A DNA stretch of 64,000 bases from Mesorhizobium waimense (GCF_003601975.1 NZ_QZWZ01000002.1:124001-188000); one strand, 5' to 3'; positions 1 to 7,468 are shown, counted from the first letter of the stretch. Numbers and translations: made by a program. Notes: generated by a model from the letters alone, not told the origin.

Positions 1-1
1 T

Positions 2-625
2 GGCGAGGACGCGGACGGCGTGACCAATGCGGTCGAGTTCATCGCCGAGCTTCGCCAGGCCAGCGATCTTTCCGGCCTGCCGGTCGGCCGGCGTGTCGTC
101 GTCATCGGCGGCGGTATGACGGCGATCGACGCCGCGGTGCAGTCGAAGCTGCTCGGTGCCGAGGAAGTGACGATCTGCTACCGGCGCGGCCAGGAGCATA
201 TGAATGCCTCCGGCTTCGAGCAGGATCTGGCCGCTGCCAACGGCGTCACCATCCGCCACTGGCTGCAGCCGAAGCGCGTGATTGCCGAGGGCGGCAAGGT
301 GTCGGGCATCGAACTCGAATACACGGCAATGAACGGCGACAAGCTCGCCGGCACCGGCGAGACGCTGACGCTTGTCGCAGACCAGGTGTTCAAGGCAATC
401 GGCCAGAGTTTTGTCCCTGCCGCGCTCAACGGCAGCGGGGCATCGATCGAACTCGAAGCCGGCCGCATCAAGGTCGATGCCGAAGGCCGGACGTCGCTTG
501 CGAAGGTCTGGGCCGGTGGCGACTGCATTTTCGGCGGTGACGACCTGACCGTCTCGGCCGTGGCGCAAGGCCGCGACGCGGCGGAATCGATCAACCGGGC
601 ACTGACCTCGAACGGGAGGGCATGA
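2..625 (+). CDS. preT: Dihydropyrimidine dehydrogenase, NAD-binding small subunit (PreT/PydA-type), 5' truncated by window edge
   Basis: This is the C-terminal 207 residues of the FAD/NAD(P)-binding oxidoreductase subunit. In this family it takes electrons from NAD(P)H and passes them through Fe-S centres to the pyrimidine-reducing subunit. The frame is open through the left edge, and a GTG at 20 is internal rather than a start, because the codons before it (GEDADG) fit the family. Visible features are a Rossmann dinucleotide loop (GGGMTAIDAA, codons 50-170 bp into the window) and the C-terminal FAD-contacting WAGGDC segment followed by a TVSAVAQGRDAA helix typical of GltD-like proteins. The stop overlaps the preA start (ATGA at 622-625), so the subunits are translationally coupled. 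The N-terminal Fe-S and FAD part lies outside the window. The assignment rests on fold motifs plus the preA partner. Confidence 0.93.
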   Translation, partial: GEDADGVTNAVEFIAELRQASDLSGLPVGRRVVVIGGGMTAIDAAVQSKLLGAEEVTICYRRGQEHMNASGFEQDLAAANGVTIRHWLQPKRVIAEGGKVSGIELEYTAMNGDKLAGTGETLTLVADQVFKAIGQSFVPAALNGSGASIELEAGRIKVDAEGRTSLAKVWAGGDCIFGGDDLTVSAVAQGRDAAESINRALTSNGRA

Positions 626-1941
626 GCATGGCAGATATCAGAAACAATTTCGTCGGCATCAAATCGCCAAATCCGTTCTGGCTGGCCTCGGCGCCGCCTA
701 CCGACAAGGCCTACAACGTCATCCGCGCCTTCAAGGCGGGCTGGGGCGGGGTGGTCTGGAAGACGCTCGGCGAGGAAGGTCCGCCGGTCGTCAACGTCAA
801 TGGTCCGCGCTATGGCGCGATCTGGGGTGCGGACCGCCGCCTGCTCGGCCTCAACAACATTGAGCTGATCACCGACCGCGACCTGCAGGTCAATTTGCGC
901 GAGATCAAACAGGTCAAGAAGGACTGGCCCGACCGCGCCATCGTCGTCTCGCTGATGGTGCCGTGCGTCGAGGATGCCTGGAAGGCGATCCTGCCGGTGG
1001 TCGAGGAGACGGAGGCCGACGGCATCGAGCTCAATTTCGGTTGTCCGCACGGCATGTCGGAGCGCGGCATGGGTGCTGCCGTCGGCCAGGTGCCGGAATA
1101 CATCGAAATGGTGGTGCGCTGGTGCAAGCAAAACACCCGCATGCCAGTCATCACCAAGCTGACGCCCAACATCACCGATGTGCGCAAGCCGGCGCGCGCG
1201 GCGCACTCCGGCGGCACCGATGCGGTGTCGCTGATCAACACCATCAATTCGATCACCGGTGTCGACCTCGACAGCTTCGCGCCGCAGCCGACCATCGACG
1301 GCAAGGGTTCGCATGGCGGCTATTGCGGCCCGGCTGTGAAGCCGATCGCCATGAATATGGTGGCCGAGATCGCGCGCGATCCCGAAACGCATGGCTTGCC
1401 GATCTCCGGCATTGGCGGCATCACCACCTGGCGCGACGCGGCCGAATTCATGGCGCTCGGCGCCGGCAACGTGCAGGTCTGCACGGCGGCGATGACCTAC
1501 GGCTTCAAGATCGTGCAGGAGATGATCGCGGGCCTCGAAAACTGGATGGACGAGAAGGGCCATGCCTCGCTCGACGATATTGTCGGCCGCGCCACGCCCA
1601 ATGTCACCGACTGGCAGTATCTCAATCTCAACTATGTCGCCAAGGCGCATATCGACCAGGACGCCTGCATCAAATGCGGTCGCTGCCACATCGCCTGCGA
1701 GGACACCTCGCACCAGGCGATCACCAGTATGGTCGACGGCAAGAGGCACTTCGAGGTGATCGAGGCCGAATGCGTCGGCTGCAATCTGTGCGTCAACGTC
1801 TGCCCGGTCGAAAATTGCATCACCATGGAGCCGCTGGCCGCTGGTGCGATGGACCAGCGCACCGGCAAACCGGTATCGCCGGTCTATGCCAATTGGACGA
1901 CGCATCCCAACAACCCGATGGCCAAGGTGGCCGCGGAGTAA
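622..1941 (+). CDS. preA: NAD-dependent dihydropyrimidine dehydrogenase, catalytic subunit PreA
   Basis: This 439-residue protein catalyses the first step of reductive pyrimidine breakdown, uracil or thymine to the dihydro form, in the cytoplasm. An FMN-binding dihydroorotate-dehydrogenase-like TIM barrel fills residues 1-310, with NFGCPHG at 138-144, KLTPN near 180 and GIGGI near 260. A ferredoxin domain follows, with two [4Fe-4S] motifs: CIKCGRCHIAC from Cys349 and CVGCNLCVNVCP near 385-396. The length fits the family. ATGA overlap with preT gives the two-subunit enzyme. The active-site loop reads ERGMGAAVGQ, with Val154 where, as I recall, mammalian DPD has its acid cysteine. A strong intrinsic terminator follows, so preTA ends its own transcript and is separated by 5.6 kb from the remaining pathway genes. 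Confidence 0.95.
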   Translation: MSMADIRNNFVGIKSPNPFWLASAPPTDKAYNVIRAFKAGWGGVVWKTLGEEGPPVVNVNGPRYGAIWGADRRLLGLNNIELITDRDLQVNLREIKQVKKDWPDRAIVVSLMVPCVEDAWKAILPVVEETEADGIELNFGCPHGMSERGMGAAVGQVPEYIEMVVRWCKQNTRMPVITKLTPNITDVRKPARAAHSGGTDAVSLINTINSITGVDLDSFAPQPTIDGKGSHGGYCGPAVKPIAMNMVAEIARDPETHGLPISGIGGITTWRDAAEFMALGAGNVQVCTAAMTYGFKIVQEMIAGLENWMDEKGHASLDDIVGRATPNVTDWQYLNLNYVAKAHIDQDACIKCGRCHIACEDTSHQAITSMVDGKRHFEVIEAECVGCNLCVNVCPVENCITMEPLAAGAMDQRTGKPVSPVYANWTTHPNNPMAKVAAE

Positions 1942-1975
1942 AATCGCCTCAACGTCATAGGGCGATGGCAATTAG

Positions 1976-2006
1976 GCAGCGGCGCTTGCGGGCGCCGCTG
2001 CTTTTT
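1976..2006 (+). terminator. Intrinsic terminator after preTA
   Basis: A perfect 10-bp GC stem (1976-1985 with 1992-2001, GCAGCGGCGC and its complement) with a 6-nt loop is followed directly by TTTTT. It sits 35 bp after the preA stop and isolates the operon from the Rrf2 gene. Confidence 0.9.
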
Positions 2007-2020
2007 CGATAGCTATTGCA

Positions 2021-2056
2021 GATAAATATTATCCATGATATAAAATATCCACGAAT
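2021..2056 (+). promoter_or_regulatory. Candidate Rrf2 operator/promoter region with two 13-bp palindromes
   Basis: Two short dyads, GATAA-ATA-TTATC (2021-2033) and GATAT-AAA-ATATC (2037-2049), lie 16 bp apart centre to centre. A direct repeat, ATCCAtGATA/ATCCAcGAAT (2031 and 2047), overlays them with the same spacing. The segment is strikingly AT-rich for this genome and lies 15-50 bp before the Rrf2 start, as expected of an autoregulated promoter. That the Rrf2 protein binds it is inferred from position only. Confidence 0.6.
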
Positions 2057-2070
2057 AGGAGATCGGCACG

Positions 2071-2592
2071 ATGAAGCTTGGTGAGGGCGTTGAGGCGGCG
2101 ATCCACTGCGCTGCGATGCTCGCCGGCGTGGATGGGGCGGCGACCATGCCGGGCGCCGCGATGGCCGAGGCATTCGGCCTGTCGCCGAGCTATCTTCTGA
2201 AGCATCTCAACCAGCTCGCGGCGTCGGGCGTCCTGGAATCGGTGCCGGGGCCGGCGGGCGGCTACCGGCTGGCGCGGCCGGCGGAACGGATCACGCTGCT
2301 CGACATCGTGCTGGCAGTGGAGGGTCGCGAGCCGGCCTTCCGCTGTGGCGAGATCCGCCAGCGCGGCCCGGTCAGGCTCGATGCCTCCGCCTATGTGAAA
2401 CCGTGCGGCATCAATGCCGCGATGCTCAAGGCCGAGCGTGCTTATCGGACCGCGCTCGCCGAGGCCCGGCTGTCCGACATCGTCGCTGCCTACCAGAGCG
2501 ATGCCGATCCGCGATCGTTTGCCGCGAACTGTGCCTTCGTTGTGCGCCACCAGAGGCCGCAGAAAGTTCAACCAAGCAAGAGTGAAAGGTAA
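2071..2592 (+). CDS. Rrf2-family transcriptional regulator
   Basis: This 173-residue regulator has the Rrf2 winged helix: an N-terminal KLGEGVEAAIHCAAML helix, a SPSYLLKHLNQLAASG recognition region at 38-53, and the GPAGGYRLARP wing at 60-70. Cysteines at 92, 112 and 154 could hold an Fe-S cluster or act as thiol sensors, but their spacing differs from the tight three-cysteine set of IscR. It sits just ahead of AhpD-like and DoxX genes. This arrangement in proteobacteria suggests a redox- or electrophile-responsive operon, with the regulator repressing its own transcription through the AT-rich dyads upstream. The inducer cannot be read from sequence. Confidence 0.9.
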   Translation: MKLGEGVEAAIHCAAMLAGVDGAATMPGAAMAEAFGLSPSYLLKHLNQLAASGVLESVPGPAGGYRLARPAERITLLDIVLAVEGREPAFRCGEIRQRGPVRLDASAYVKPCGINAAMLKAERAYRTALAEARLSDIVAAYQSDADPRSFAANCAFVVRHQRPQKVQPSKSER

Positions 2593-2596
2593 GAGG

Positions 2597-3055
2597 ATGA
2601 AACAGAGGCTTCAGTTTTTCGCCAAGGCGCCGGAGATCATGAAGGCGGTGTCGGTGCTCAACAAGGCGGTCGACGAATGCGGGCTCGAGGTAAGCCTTCT
2701 GCACCTGATCAAGCTAAGGGCATCGCAGATCAATGGCTGTTCCTACTGCGTCGAGATGCACAGCCGCGAGGCCAGGCGCGACGGCGAGACAGAGCAGCGG
2801 CTCTACCTGGCTTCGGCCTGGAAGGAATCGCCGCTGTTTTCCGAGCGCGAACGCGCCGCCTTCGTCTGGACCGAAGCGGTGACCAAGATCGCCGAAAACG
2901 GTGTCTCGGACGACCTCTATGCACGGACGCTCGAGCATTTCTCGGAAGAGGAACTGGTCAAGCTGTCTGTCGCGATCGGCATGATCAACACCTGGAACCG
3001 GCTTTGCGTGCCGTTCCAGGCCATTCATCCGATGCCGGCGGCGAAGGCTGCCTGA
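2597..3055 (+). CDS. Carboxymuconolactone decarboxylase (AhpD-like) family protein
   Basis: A 152-residue single-domain AhpD/CMD fold protein. The redox signature C48-S-Y-C51-V-E-M-H55 is the CxxC...H motif of alkylhydroperoxidase-D-like proteins, supporting a thiol peroxidase or disulfide reductase role rather than true decarboxylation. I chose ATG 2597 because AAGAGG precedes it by a few bases; an in-frame extension back to 2414 overlaps the Rrf2 gene in another frame and does not fit the family length. It follows the Rrf2 stop by 4 bp and is almost surely co-transcribed. The physiological substrate is unknown. Confidence 0.92.
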   Translation: MKQRLQFFAKAPEIMKAVSVLNKAVDECGLEVSLLHLIKLRASQINGCSYCVEMHSREARRDGETEQRLYLASAWKESPLFSERERAAFVWTEAVTKIAENGVSDDLYARTLEHFSEEELVKLSVAIGMINTWNRLCVPFQAIHPMPAAKAA

Positions 3056-3066
3056 GGCCGAGCTAT

Positions 3067-3103
3067 CGCGCGGGCCGCATATGCAAGGCCCGCGCGCCTT
3101 TTT
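3067..3103 (+). terminator. Terminator-like hairpin between the AhpD-like and DoxX genes
   Basis: A perfect 10-bp stem (CGCGCGGGCC at 3067-3076 with 3087-3096) is followed by CC then TTTTT at 3099-3103. The 10-nt loop itself contains the palindrome GCATATGC. The DoxX start lies only 19 bp downstream, so this either ends the first transcript or attenuates DoxX expression. Confidence 0.75.
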
Positions 3104-3121
3104 CGTTTGAGGATCAGCACC

Positions 3122-3499
3122 ATGCTCGCAAATTTTCAGAATGAGATTCTGGTTGTCGCCCGCCTGCTGCTTGGCGGCGCCTTCGTCTTTGCCGGCCTGC
3201 GCAACATCGCGAACGCGGCCTTCCTGATCCAATTGATGACAGCACGCGGCGTGCCGCAGGCGGGGCTGGCGCTGTGGCTCGGCATCGCCCTGCAGATCGG
3301 TGCCGGCGGACTTGTCATAGTGGGCATCTGGACCGCACTTGCTGCCACAGGCCTGATCCTGTTCCTGGTCGTCGCGACGATCATGTTCGACAATTTCTGG
3401 GATCATCAGGGACCCGAACGAGCGGCTAGCATCAACGGCTTTGTCGCCAATGTCGCTCTGACCGGCGGCTTCCTGTCGCTGATGGCGCAGCCGCTTTGA
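3122..3499 (+). CDS. DoxX family membrane protein
   Basis: A 125-residue integral membrane protein with about four hydrophobic helices (VVARLLLGGAFVFAGL near 11-26, then segments near 50-65, 68-92 and 105-125). This is the DoxX pattern, including an early arginine and the FAGL/N motif. DoxX proteins are small quinone- or thiol-linked membrane proteins, and in other bacteria they work with thiol oxidation partners, which fits the neighbouring AhpD-like gene. ATG 3122 is preferred over an upstream TTG at 3107 because GAGGATC provides a ribosome site. A terminator-like hairpin lies immediately upstream. Confidence 0.88.
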   Translation: MLANFQNEILVVARLLLGGAFVFAGLRNIANAAFLIQLMTARGVPQAGLALWLGIALQIGAGGLVIVGIWTALAATGLILFLVVATIMFDNFWDHQGPERAASINGFVANVALTGGFLSLMAQPL

Positions 3500-3594
3500 C
3501 CAGTTGGCGGCGCAGCCGGATCAATCGCCGCCCGATTAATCGCTTCGTCGCGAATGCCTGATAGGATTGGCGCAGTTTCGCTGTCGGAGCCTTT

Positions 3595-4089
3595 ATGGAG
3601 CAAAGCTGGAACAGCTTCTGGGGGAGCGTTTCGCAGGCCTTCCACCATGCGCTGTTGCCGTTTCGGGCGATCGCCGAAGCGCTCGGCTATTTCCCCACCG
3701 ACATGCAGATATGGTGCTTCCTGTGCGGCGTCTTTGTCCTCGTGCTCGTCGTCCCCCACACCTATGGCGATCTGGTGCTGCGCCGCCGCCGTGCCTATGC
3801 GACCGGCAAGGTGGTGAAGATCGACATGTCGGACGACGCGCCCAACACCCCGACCATAGAGTTCACCGATCGCCAGGGGCACATCTGGCGCTTCGACTCG
3901 AACCTGCCGGTCAATGATGCGACCGGTTCGGTCGGGGCGGCGGTCGAGGTGATGTATGATCCCCAGCGTCCGAACCGTGCGCGCGAAGCCGGGCGGCCGG
4001 TCATGAAGGCGGCTCACACGGCGCTCTGGTATACGATCGTGGCAGGCCTGATGGCGCTGGCCTTCTGGCCGGGCCTAACGTCCAACTGA
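3595..4089 (+). CDS. DUF3592 domain membrane protein
   Basis: 164 residues: a hydrophobic segment near 38-58 (MQIWCFLCGVFVLVLVVP), a soluble beta-rich domain at 66-130, and a second membrane helix near 144-160. The middle resembles DUF3592: a GKVVKID start, a TIEFTDRQGHIWRF strand pair, and a VEVMYDPQRPNRAR segment matching the family's Y-DP-P-A signature. No function is known for the family. It stands alone between DoxX and convergent SDR genes, with no clear operon partner. Confidence 0.78.
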   Translation: MEQSWNSFWGSVSQAFHHALLPFRAIAEALGYFPTDMQIWCFLCGVFVLVLVVPHTYGDLVLRRRRAYATGKVVKIDMSDDAPNTPTIEFTDRQGHIWRFDSNLPVNDATGSVGAAVEVMYDPQRPNRAREAGRPVMKAAHTALWYTIVAGLMALAFWPGLTSN

Positions 4090-4125
4090 GCCCTCGCTCT
4101 CAGGAAAGCATCCTCGCCGTGCCGC

Positions 4126-4848
4126 TCACGCGGCATAGCGCAGGCCTCCGTCGCAGGTCAGGACCTGGCCGGTGACGAAGCCGTTGGAGACGAGGAAGGC
4201 GATGGCGTCGGCGACATCTTCGGCGCGGCCGATGCGGCCGACTGGTGTCTTGCCGGCATACTCGGTGAACACGGCCCGCCGCTGCTCATCAGGCAGGAAA
4301 TGCCACCAGGGCGTATCGATGACGCCCGGCGCCACGACGTTGACGCGCCGCGGCTTGAGCTCCACGGCCAGGATCGGCACCACCGTCAGCAACATGCCGT
4401 TGACGGCGGCGATGCCGGCGACGCCCGGCGCCGACAATTGCGCCGACACCGCCGAGATGAAGGTGACCGAGCCGTTCTTGTTCAGGGTCGGCAAGGCCGC
4501 CTGCAGGCATGACAGCTGCGGCAGGACTTTCTCGTCGACGCCGCCGCCGATGTCGGCAAGGTCGAGCGTTTCGAACGGACCAATTGCCTTGCCGCCGCTG
4601 GCGGCCAGGACAAGATGATCGAACGGACCGGTACGATCGAAGAATTGACGGACCTCGTCCGGCTTGGCGGCATCGAAGGCAGCCTTGTCGACGGCGCCGC
4701 CAAGGCTTTGCCACGCGGCGTCGAGCTTCTCCCGACTGCGACCGGTGATGGTCACCTTCATGCCTGGGCCAAGCAGTTTTCGCGCCGTGGCAAGGCCGAT
4801 GCCGGAGGAGCCGCCGATGATGACGGTATGTTCGATCTTATTGCTCAT
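4126..4848 (-). CDS. SDR family oxidoreductase (classical)
   Basis: A 240-residue classical short-chain dehydrogenase/reductase. It has the TGxxxGxG-type cofactor loop (GGSSGIGLATA, residues 12-22), with Arg at the end of beta-2 (TGRSREK) suggesting NADP(H), then LAASGG and the C-terminal GRIGRAEDVADAI and TGQVLTCDGG segments. The usual YxxxK is not obvious: the region reads GVAGIAAVNGML after FISAVSAQ, so Tyr and Lys appear replaced, as in some atypical SDRs. Its start overlaps the stop of the upstream SDR (ATGA at 4845-4848). The substrate is unknown. Confidence 0.88.
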   Translation of the reverse strand: MSNKIEHTVIIGGSSGIGLATARKLLGPGMKVTITGRSREKLDAAWQSLGGAVDKAAFDAAKPDEVRQFFDRTGPFDHLVLAASGGKAIGPFETLDLADIGGGVDEKVLPQLSCLQAALPTLNKNGSVTFISAVSAQLSAPGVAGIAAVNGMLLTVVPILAVELKPRRVNVVAPGVIDTPWWHFLPDEQRRAVFTEYAGKTPVGRIGRAEDVADAIAFLVSNGFVTGQVLTCDGGLRYAA

Positions 4849-5690
4849 GAATGCTTTTCCTTGGATGCGGTGGGAGCGAGGCCGACGAGGTCGAGGCTCA
4901 GTTCCCGCAATTGCTGTCTTGCCTTCGCGTCATAGGCTTGCGCATCGGCGCGGGATTCCCGCAGGCCGTCGAAATAGAGGCCGCTGCGGCCTTCGAGATC
5001 GGGCGATGTCGCGAGGTTGAGGATGGCTTCCGCGCCTTGCTCGACCGAACTCCATGGTGTGATGCCCGCCTGCCGGACCATGGTGGTGTTCATGTAGCTC
5101 GCCGGATGCAGAGCGTTGACGGTGACGCCGGTGCCCTTCAGCCGTTCTGCCAGGTCGACGGTGAACAGGATCTGCGCCAGCTTGCTCTGGCAGTAGGCAC
5201 GAACGCCGTCATAGGCGCGGGTCAGCATGACGTCGCCGAAGTCGATCGCCTGCTGGCCGGCCGAGGCGACGTTGACGATGCGCGAAGGCGCGCTCGCCTT
5301 GAGCATCGGCAGAAGTTCTGCTGTCAGCAGGAAGCCGGCGAGATAATTGACGGCGAAGCGCAGTTCGTAACCGTCGGCGCTGACCTGCCGCTTCGCGCCC
5401 TGGCCGGCGGTGCCGATGCCGGCATTGTTGATGAGGATATCGAGCCGGTCGGTCCTGGCGCGCACGGCCTCTGCGAGGCGACGGACTTCGGCGAGCGAGG
5501 CGAGGTCGGCGTCCATCAACTCGGCCTTGCCGCCGGCGGCTTCGATTTCGGCGACCACCGCCTTGCCGCGCTCCGCATCGCGGCCATGCACCAGAACGCG
5601 GGCGCCACGGGCGCCGAGCCTTTGCACGACAACGCGACCGACGCCGTCGGTCGATCCGGTGATGAGGACGGTCTTGTCTTTCAGATCCAT
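4845..5690 (-). CDS. SDR family NAD(P)-dependent oxidoreductase
   Basis: About 281 residues. The order is a TGSTDGVGR cofactor loop near residue 11, NNAG at about 86-89, and YDGVRAYCQSKLAQ carrying the catalytic Tyr and Lys with the preceding NVASAGQ serine. The organisation resembles retinol dehydrogenase/WWOX-like SDRs. I chose ATG 5690 because GGAGG lies eight bases upstream; an in-frame ATG at 5732 would add 14 residues of atypical sequence without a ribosome site. It is the first gene of a two-SDR operon, divergent from an XRE regulator over about 100 bp carrying two palindromes. Regulation by that neighbour is likely but inferred. Confidence 0.9.
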   Translation of the reverse strand: MDLKDKTVLITGSTDGVGRVVVQRLGARGARVLVHGRDAERGKAVVAEIEAAGGKAELMDADLASLAEVRRLAEAVRARTDRLDILINNAGIGTAGQGAKRQVSADGYELRFAVNYLAGFLLTAELLPMLKASAPSRIVNVASAGQQAIDFGDVMLTRAYDGVRAYCQSKLAQILFTVDLAERLKGTGVTVNALHPASYMNTTMVRQAGITPWSSVEQGAEAILNLATSPDLEGRSGLYFDGLRESRADAQAYDAKARQQLRELSLDLVGLAPTASKEKHS

Positions 5691-5748
5691 GCCTGGAGCC
5701 TCCGTGTTTGCTCTGAACGCAAGATGGGGCACCTGGCATGGCGCAAAC

Positions 5749-5776
5749 AGTTTAAACTTTATCCTGGTATCGATAC
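5749..5776. promoter_or_regulatory. Two 10-bp palindromes in the SDR/XRE divergent promoter
   Basis: AGTTTAAACT (5749-5758) and GTATCGATAC (5767-5776) are both perfect and sit 18 bp centre to centre, within the roughly 100 bp separating the divergent starts. They are the best operator candidates for the XRE regulator and could control both directions. Confidence 0.55.
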
Positions 5777-5791
5777 TGCTATGCTGGATTT

Positions 5792-6664
5792 ATGGATGCT
5801 CCCACACACTCTCCCGAAGACAGCCGCCGGCGCGAGCTTGGTGCCTTCCTGCGTTCGCGCCGCGAACGACTTTCGCCGTCGGCCACCGGAATCGCTGCGG
5901 GCCAGAGGCGGCGCACGCCTGGCCTGCGCCGCGAGGAGGTGGCGATGATCGCCCGCGTCGGCACGACCTGGTACACCTGGCTGGAACAGGGCAGGGACGT
6001 GCGGCCCTCGGTCGAGGTGCTGACGGCGCTTTGCGGGGCGCTACGGCTCGATGCCGCCGAGAAGCGGCATTTGTTCACGCTTGCCGGCCGCCAGCAGCCT
6101 GAGCGTCGTGCCGTGACGCCGGAAAAAGTGGACGGGCCTTTGCTGCACATGCTGCAGAGCCTTGTCTTGCAACCGGCCTATGTCGTCGGGCGGCGCTGGG
6201 ACGTGCTGGCCTGGAATCCGGCAGCCGTAGCCGTTTTCGATGATTATGGCCTGCTGGAAGGTGACGCCCGCAACATCGTCCACATGGTCTTCACCAACCC
6301 GCACCATCGCCGCCTGCTTGTCGACTGGGAGCAACTGGCGCGCTCAGTGCTTGCCTCGTTTCGGGCCGAGAGCGCGAAATATGTCGGCGATCCGGATTTC
6401 GAACGGCTGATCGAGTTGATGACACGCTCAAGTCCAGAATTCCGGGCGTGGTGGCCGCAGCGGGATGTGGCGCGCAGATTGTCGGGTGTGAAGCACATCC
6501 GGCACCCGATCGCCGGCGCGATGACTTTCGAGCATATGAGCCTTTCGATCGACGACGGCTCGGATATGCGGCTGATCGTCTACACGCCGCTCGCCGAGCA
6601 GAATTCGATCGCCAAGCTGCAGCTGCTGCTGGAGGCGCTGCCGGCCGAGCGGCGCAGCGCCTGA
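5792..6664 (+). CDS. XRE-family regulator with MmyB-like ligand-binding domain
   Basis: 290 residues. A helix-turn-helix occupies residues 10-80 (LGAFLRSRRERL, then RTPGLRREEVAMIARVGTTW and LEQGRDVRPSVEVL), including the TPGLRREEVA signature of this family. A C-terminal PAS-like MmyB domain follows, with WDVLAWNPAA, RNIVHMVFTNP and WPQRDVARR-type motifs. Members bind fatty-acid-like or small ligands and usually regulate an adjacent divergent oxidoreductase gene; here two SDR genes are divergently placed. The operators are presumably the palindromes just upstream. Confidence 0.9.
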   Translation: MDAPTHSPEDSRRRELGAFLRSRRERLSPSATGIAAGQRRRTPGLRREEVAMIARVGTTWYTWLEQGRDVRPSVEVLTALCGALRLDAAEKRHLFTLAGRQQPERRAVTPEKVDGPLLHMLQSLVLQPAYVVGRRWDVLAWNPAAVAVFDDYGLLEGDARNIVHMVFTNPHHRRLLVDWEQLARSVLASFRAESAKYVGDPDFERLIELMTRSSPEFRAWWPQRDVARRLSGVKHIRHPIAGAMTFEHMSLSIDDGSDMRLIVYTPLAEQNSIAKLQLLLEALPAERRSA

Positions 6665-6677
6665 TTTCTGCCCGAGG

Positions 6678-7319
6678 CTAGCCTTTCGGCTTCAGCCCTT
6701 CGATGAACAGCTGTTCCAGGAACCTCGCGGCATCCTCGAAGCGGCCGTCGCCGCCGCGGTCGGCGCCGAGCACGGCGCGGACCTGGACATCGAAATCGGC
6801 ATAGTGCTGCGTCGTCGCCCAGATCGAGAAGATCAGGTGCCAGGGATCTGTGCGCACAATCTTGCCGGCGCGCATCCAGCCTTTGATGATGGCGGCCTTC
6901 TCGTCGACCAGCGTCTTCAGCTCGCCTTCCAGCAGCGGCATGATGCGCGGCGCGCCTTGCAGGATCTCGTTGGCGAACAGCCGGCTCTCGCGCGGGAAAT
7001 CGCGCGCCATTTCGAGCTTGCGCCGAATGTAGCTGCGCAGTTCGGTCAAGGGATCGCCGATGTCGTCGAGTTCGCGCAGCGGCGCCAGCCAGGTCGCGAG
7101 CAGCCGCTCCATCAGCGTTTCGTGAATGTCTTCCTTGCGGCGGAAGTAGTAGAGCAGGTTCGGCTTCGACATGCCGGCGGCTTCGGCGATCTGGTCGATG
7201 GTCGAGCCGCGGAACCCGTTGGCGGAGAAGACTTCGAGCGCCGCTTCCAGGATCAGCTCACGCTTTTCCTGCTGGATGCGGGTGCGGCGAGGGGCGGAGC
7301 CTTCCATCGTCTCCGTCAT
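6678..7319 (-). CDS. rutR: RutR-like TetR regulator of pyrimidine catabolism
   Basis: 213 residues with a TetR helix-turn-helix at about 18-65 (LILEAALEVFSANGF, then STIDQIAEAAGMSKPNLLYYF) and a ligand domain closely resembling Escherichia coli RutR as I recall it: WLAPLRELD, YIRRKLEMARDFP, SRLFANEIL, WHLIFSIWATTQHYADF. RutR binds uracil and thymine and releases DNA. The gene diverges from the transaminase-hydrolase-dihydropyrimidinase operon, and a near-consensus RutR site lies in the intergenic region. Together these make control of this pathway the clear inference. Confidence 0.92.
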   Translation of the reverse strand: MTETMEGSAPRRTRIQQEKRELILEAALEVFSANGFRGSTIDQIAEAAGMSKPNLLYYFRRKEDIHETLMERLLATWLAPLRELDDIGDPLTELRSYIRRKLEMARDFPRESRLFANEILQGAPRIMPLLEGELKTLVDEKAAIIKGWMRAGKIVRTDPWHLIFSIWATTQHYADFDVQVRAVLGADRGGDGRFEDAARFLEQLFIEGLKPKG

Positions 7320-7344
7320 CCTTGCCGGCCGCGGCCGCGCGGGC

Positions 7345-7368
7345 TCTCTGGACCAATTCTCTGGACCA
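7345..7368. repeat. Tandem direct repeat TCTCTGGACCA (13-bp period)
   Basis: Two exact 11-bp copies, at 7345-7355 and 7358-7368, lie 26-49 bp before the rutR-like start. They could be a regulatory half-site array; the TGGACCA core resembles but does not equal the RutR half-site. Confidence 0.5.
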
Positions 7369-7452
7369 GTTTTTCCCCGGCCTGTGGAGCGCGCTTCCGA
7401 TACCGCATTTCCGCTAGTAGTCCCTTGACCGCCGACAGGGCGGTGCTAACGT

Positions 7453-7468
7453 TTGTCCAATCGGTCAA
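7453..7468. promoter_or_regulatory. Predicted RutR operator
   Basis: TTGTCCAATCGGTCAA matches the known RutR consensus TTGACCAnnTGGTCAA at 12 of 14 defined positions. It lies about 95 bp before the transaminase start and 134 bp from the rutR-like start, between the two divergent genes. Confidence 0.78.

Noticed and set aside
178..1971. 597-codon minus-strand open frame opposite preT/preA
   Set aside because: Its product is a His/Arg/Asp-rich antisense translation of two well-supported overlapping genes; such shadows are common at this GC content.
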